This document shows, piece by piece, positions 63,957-64,000 of a DNA stretch of 64,000 nt. Numbering within the stretch: the stretch's first letter is position 1; the number at the start of each line of letters is the position of its first letter. The notes under the pieces are model-generated. The model ran no database searches and was not told where the DNA came from. It was given only the letters and a program-made list of their open reading frames with translations. A program made the position numbers and the translations under genes. The DNA is from Bacillus sp. ISL-45 (GTDB lineage: Bacteria; Bacillota; Bacilli; Bacillales; Cytobacillaceae), in NCBI RefSeq assembly GCF_018613195.1, contig NZ_JAGGQQ010000010.1, positions 107,623-171,622 on the forward strand, given 5' to 3'.

Positions 63957-64000
63957 TGGTTAAGTCCTCGAACGATTAGTATCAGTCAGCTCCACACGTC
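63957..64000 (-). rRNA. rrl: 23S rRNA, 3' end only
   Basis: Minus strand: GTGGAGCTGACTGATACTAA followed by TCGTTCGAGGACTTAACCA, the conserved 3' end of Bacillus 23S rRNA. The rest lies beyond the window. Confidence 0.93.

Overview
The window is a chromosomal segment of a spore-forming member of the Bacillaceae (Mesobacillus/Bacillus-like). Gene order closely follows the Bacillus subtilis yt- region (ytqA-ytqB, ytpA-ytpB, ytoA, asnB, metK, pckA, ytmB, ytmA, ytlACD, ytkD, dps, ytzI, ytjA, ytiB, ythAB, then the men and glg operons and an rrn operon with the 21-tRNA order of B. subtilis trnB). Lineage is inferred from synteny and protein similarity recalled by eye; no database search was made.

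Layout. 1-4110 (minus strand): an operon for cytochrome c maturation of the Ccm type (ccmF, ccmE, a degenerate ccmH, a new membrane protein and a partial gene). This is unexpected in Bacillaceae, which normally use the Res/Ccs pathway. Two Fnr/Rex-like palindromes lie upstream. 4344-10738: small genes, the tRNA wobble-uridine genes ytqA/ytqB, the terpenoid/lysophospholipase pair ytpB/ytpA, ytoA and a C39-like peptidase. 10742-16459: asnB, metK with a SAM riboswitch, and pckA with a CcpN-like operator. 16552-31045: DUF3231 protein, ytmB/ytmA, a SsuA/THI5-type ABC transporter, rppH, dps with a SigB-like promoter, carbonic anhydrase, a Zur-box-preceded zinc lipoprotein with a tandem His-Asp-Glu repeat, cytochrome bd (ythAB), a CPBP protease and a hydrolase.

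31148-38000 is the accessory region, AT-richer: a T-box leader followed by a methionyl-tRNA synthetase gene broken by a deletion that removes the KMSKS loop, microproteins, an ECF sigma/anti-sigma pair with an autoregulatory-type promoter, and a group II intron (about 908 bp) without any encoded reverse transcriptase. The intron sits next to one of three copies of a terminator-like repeat.

38140-60920: flavohaemoglobin, the complete menaquinone operon menF-D-H-B-E-C with divergent menA, yteA, a DUF2243 pair, a ferritin-like/cupin fusion, an EamA transporter and the glycogen operon glgB-C-D-A-P. 61461-64000: the distal end of an rRNA operon read on the minus strand: 23S 3' end, 5S, and 21 tRNAs, plus a broken tRNA-Phe-like duplication.

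Functional threads: respiration (Ccm, menaquinone, bd oxidase, Hmp) is prominent, and several palindromes suggest oxygen/redox control. Two families of large GC-rich structured repeats and several clusters of about 20-nt periodic repeats occupy intergenic spaces and are not explained by any gene.
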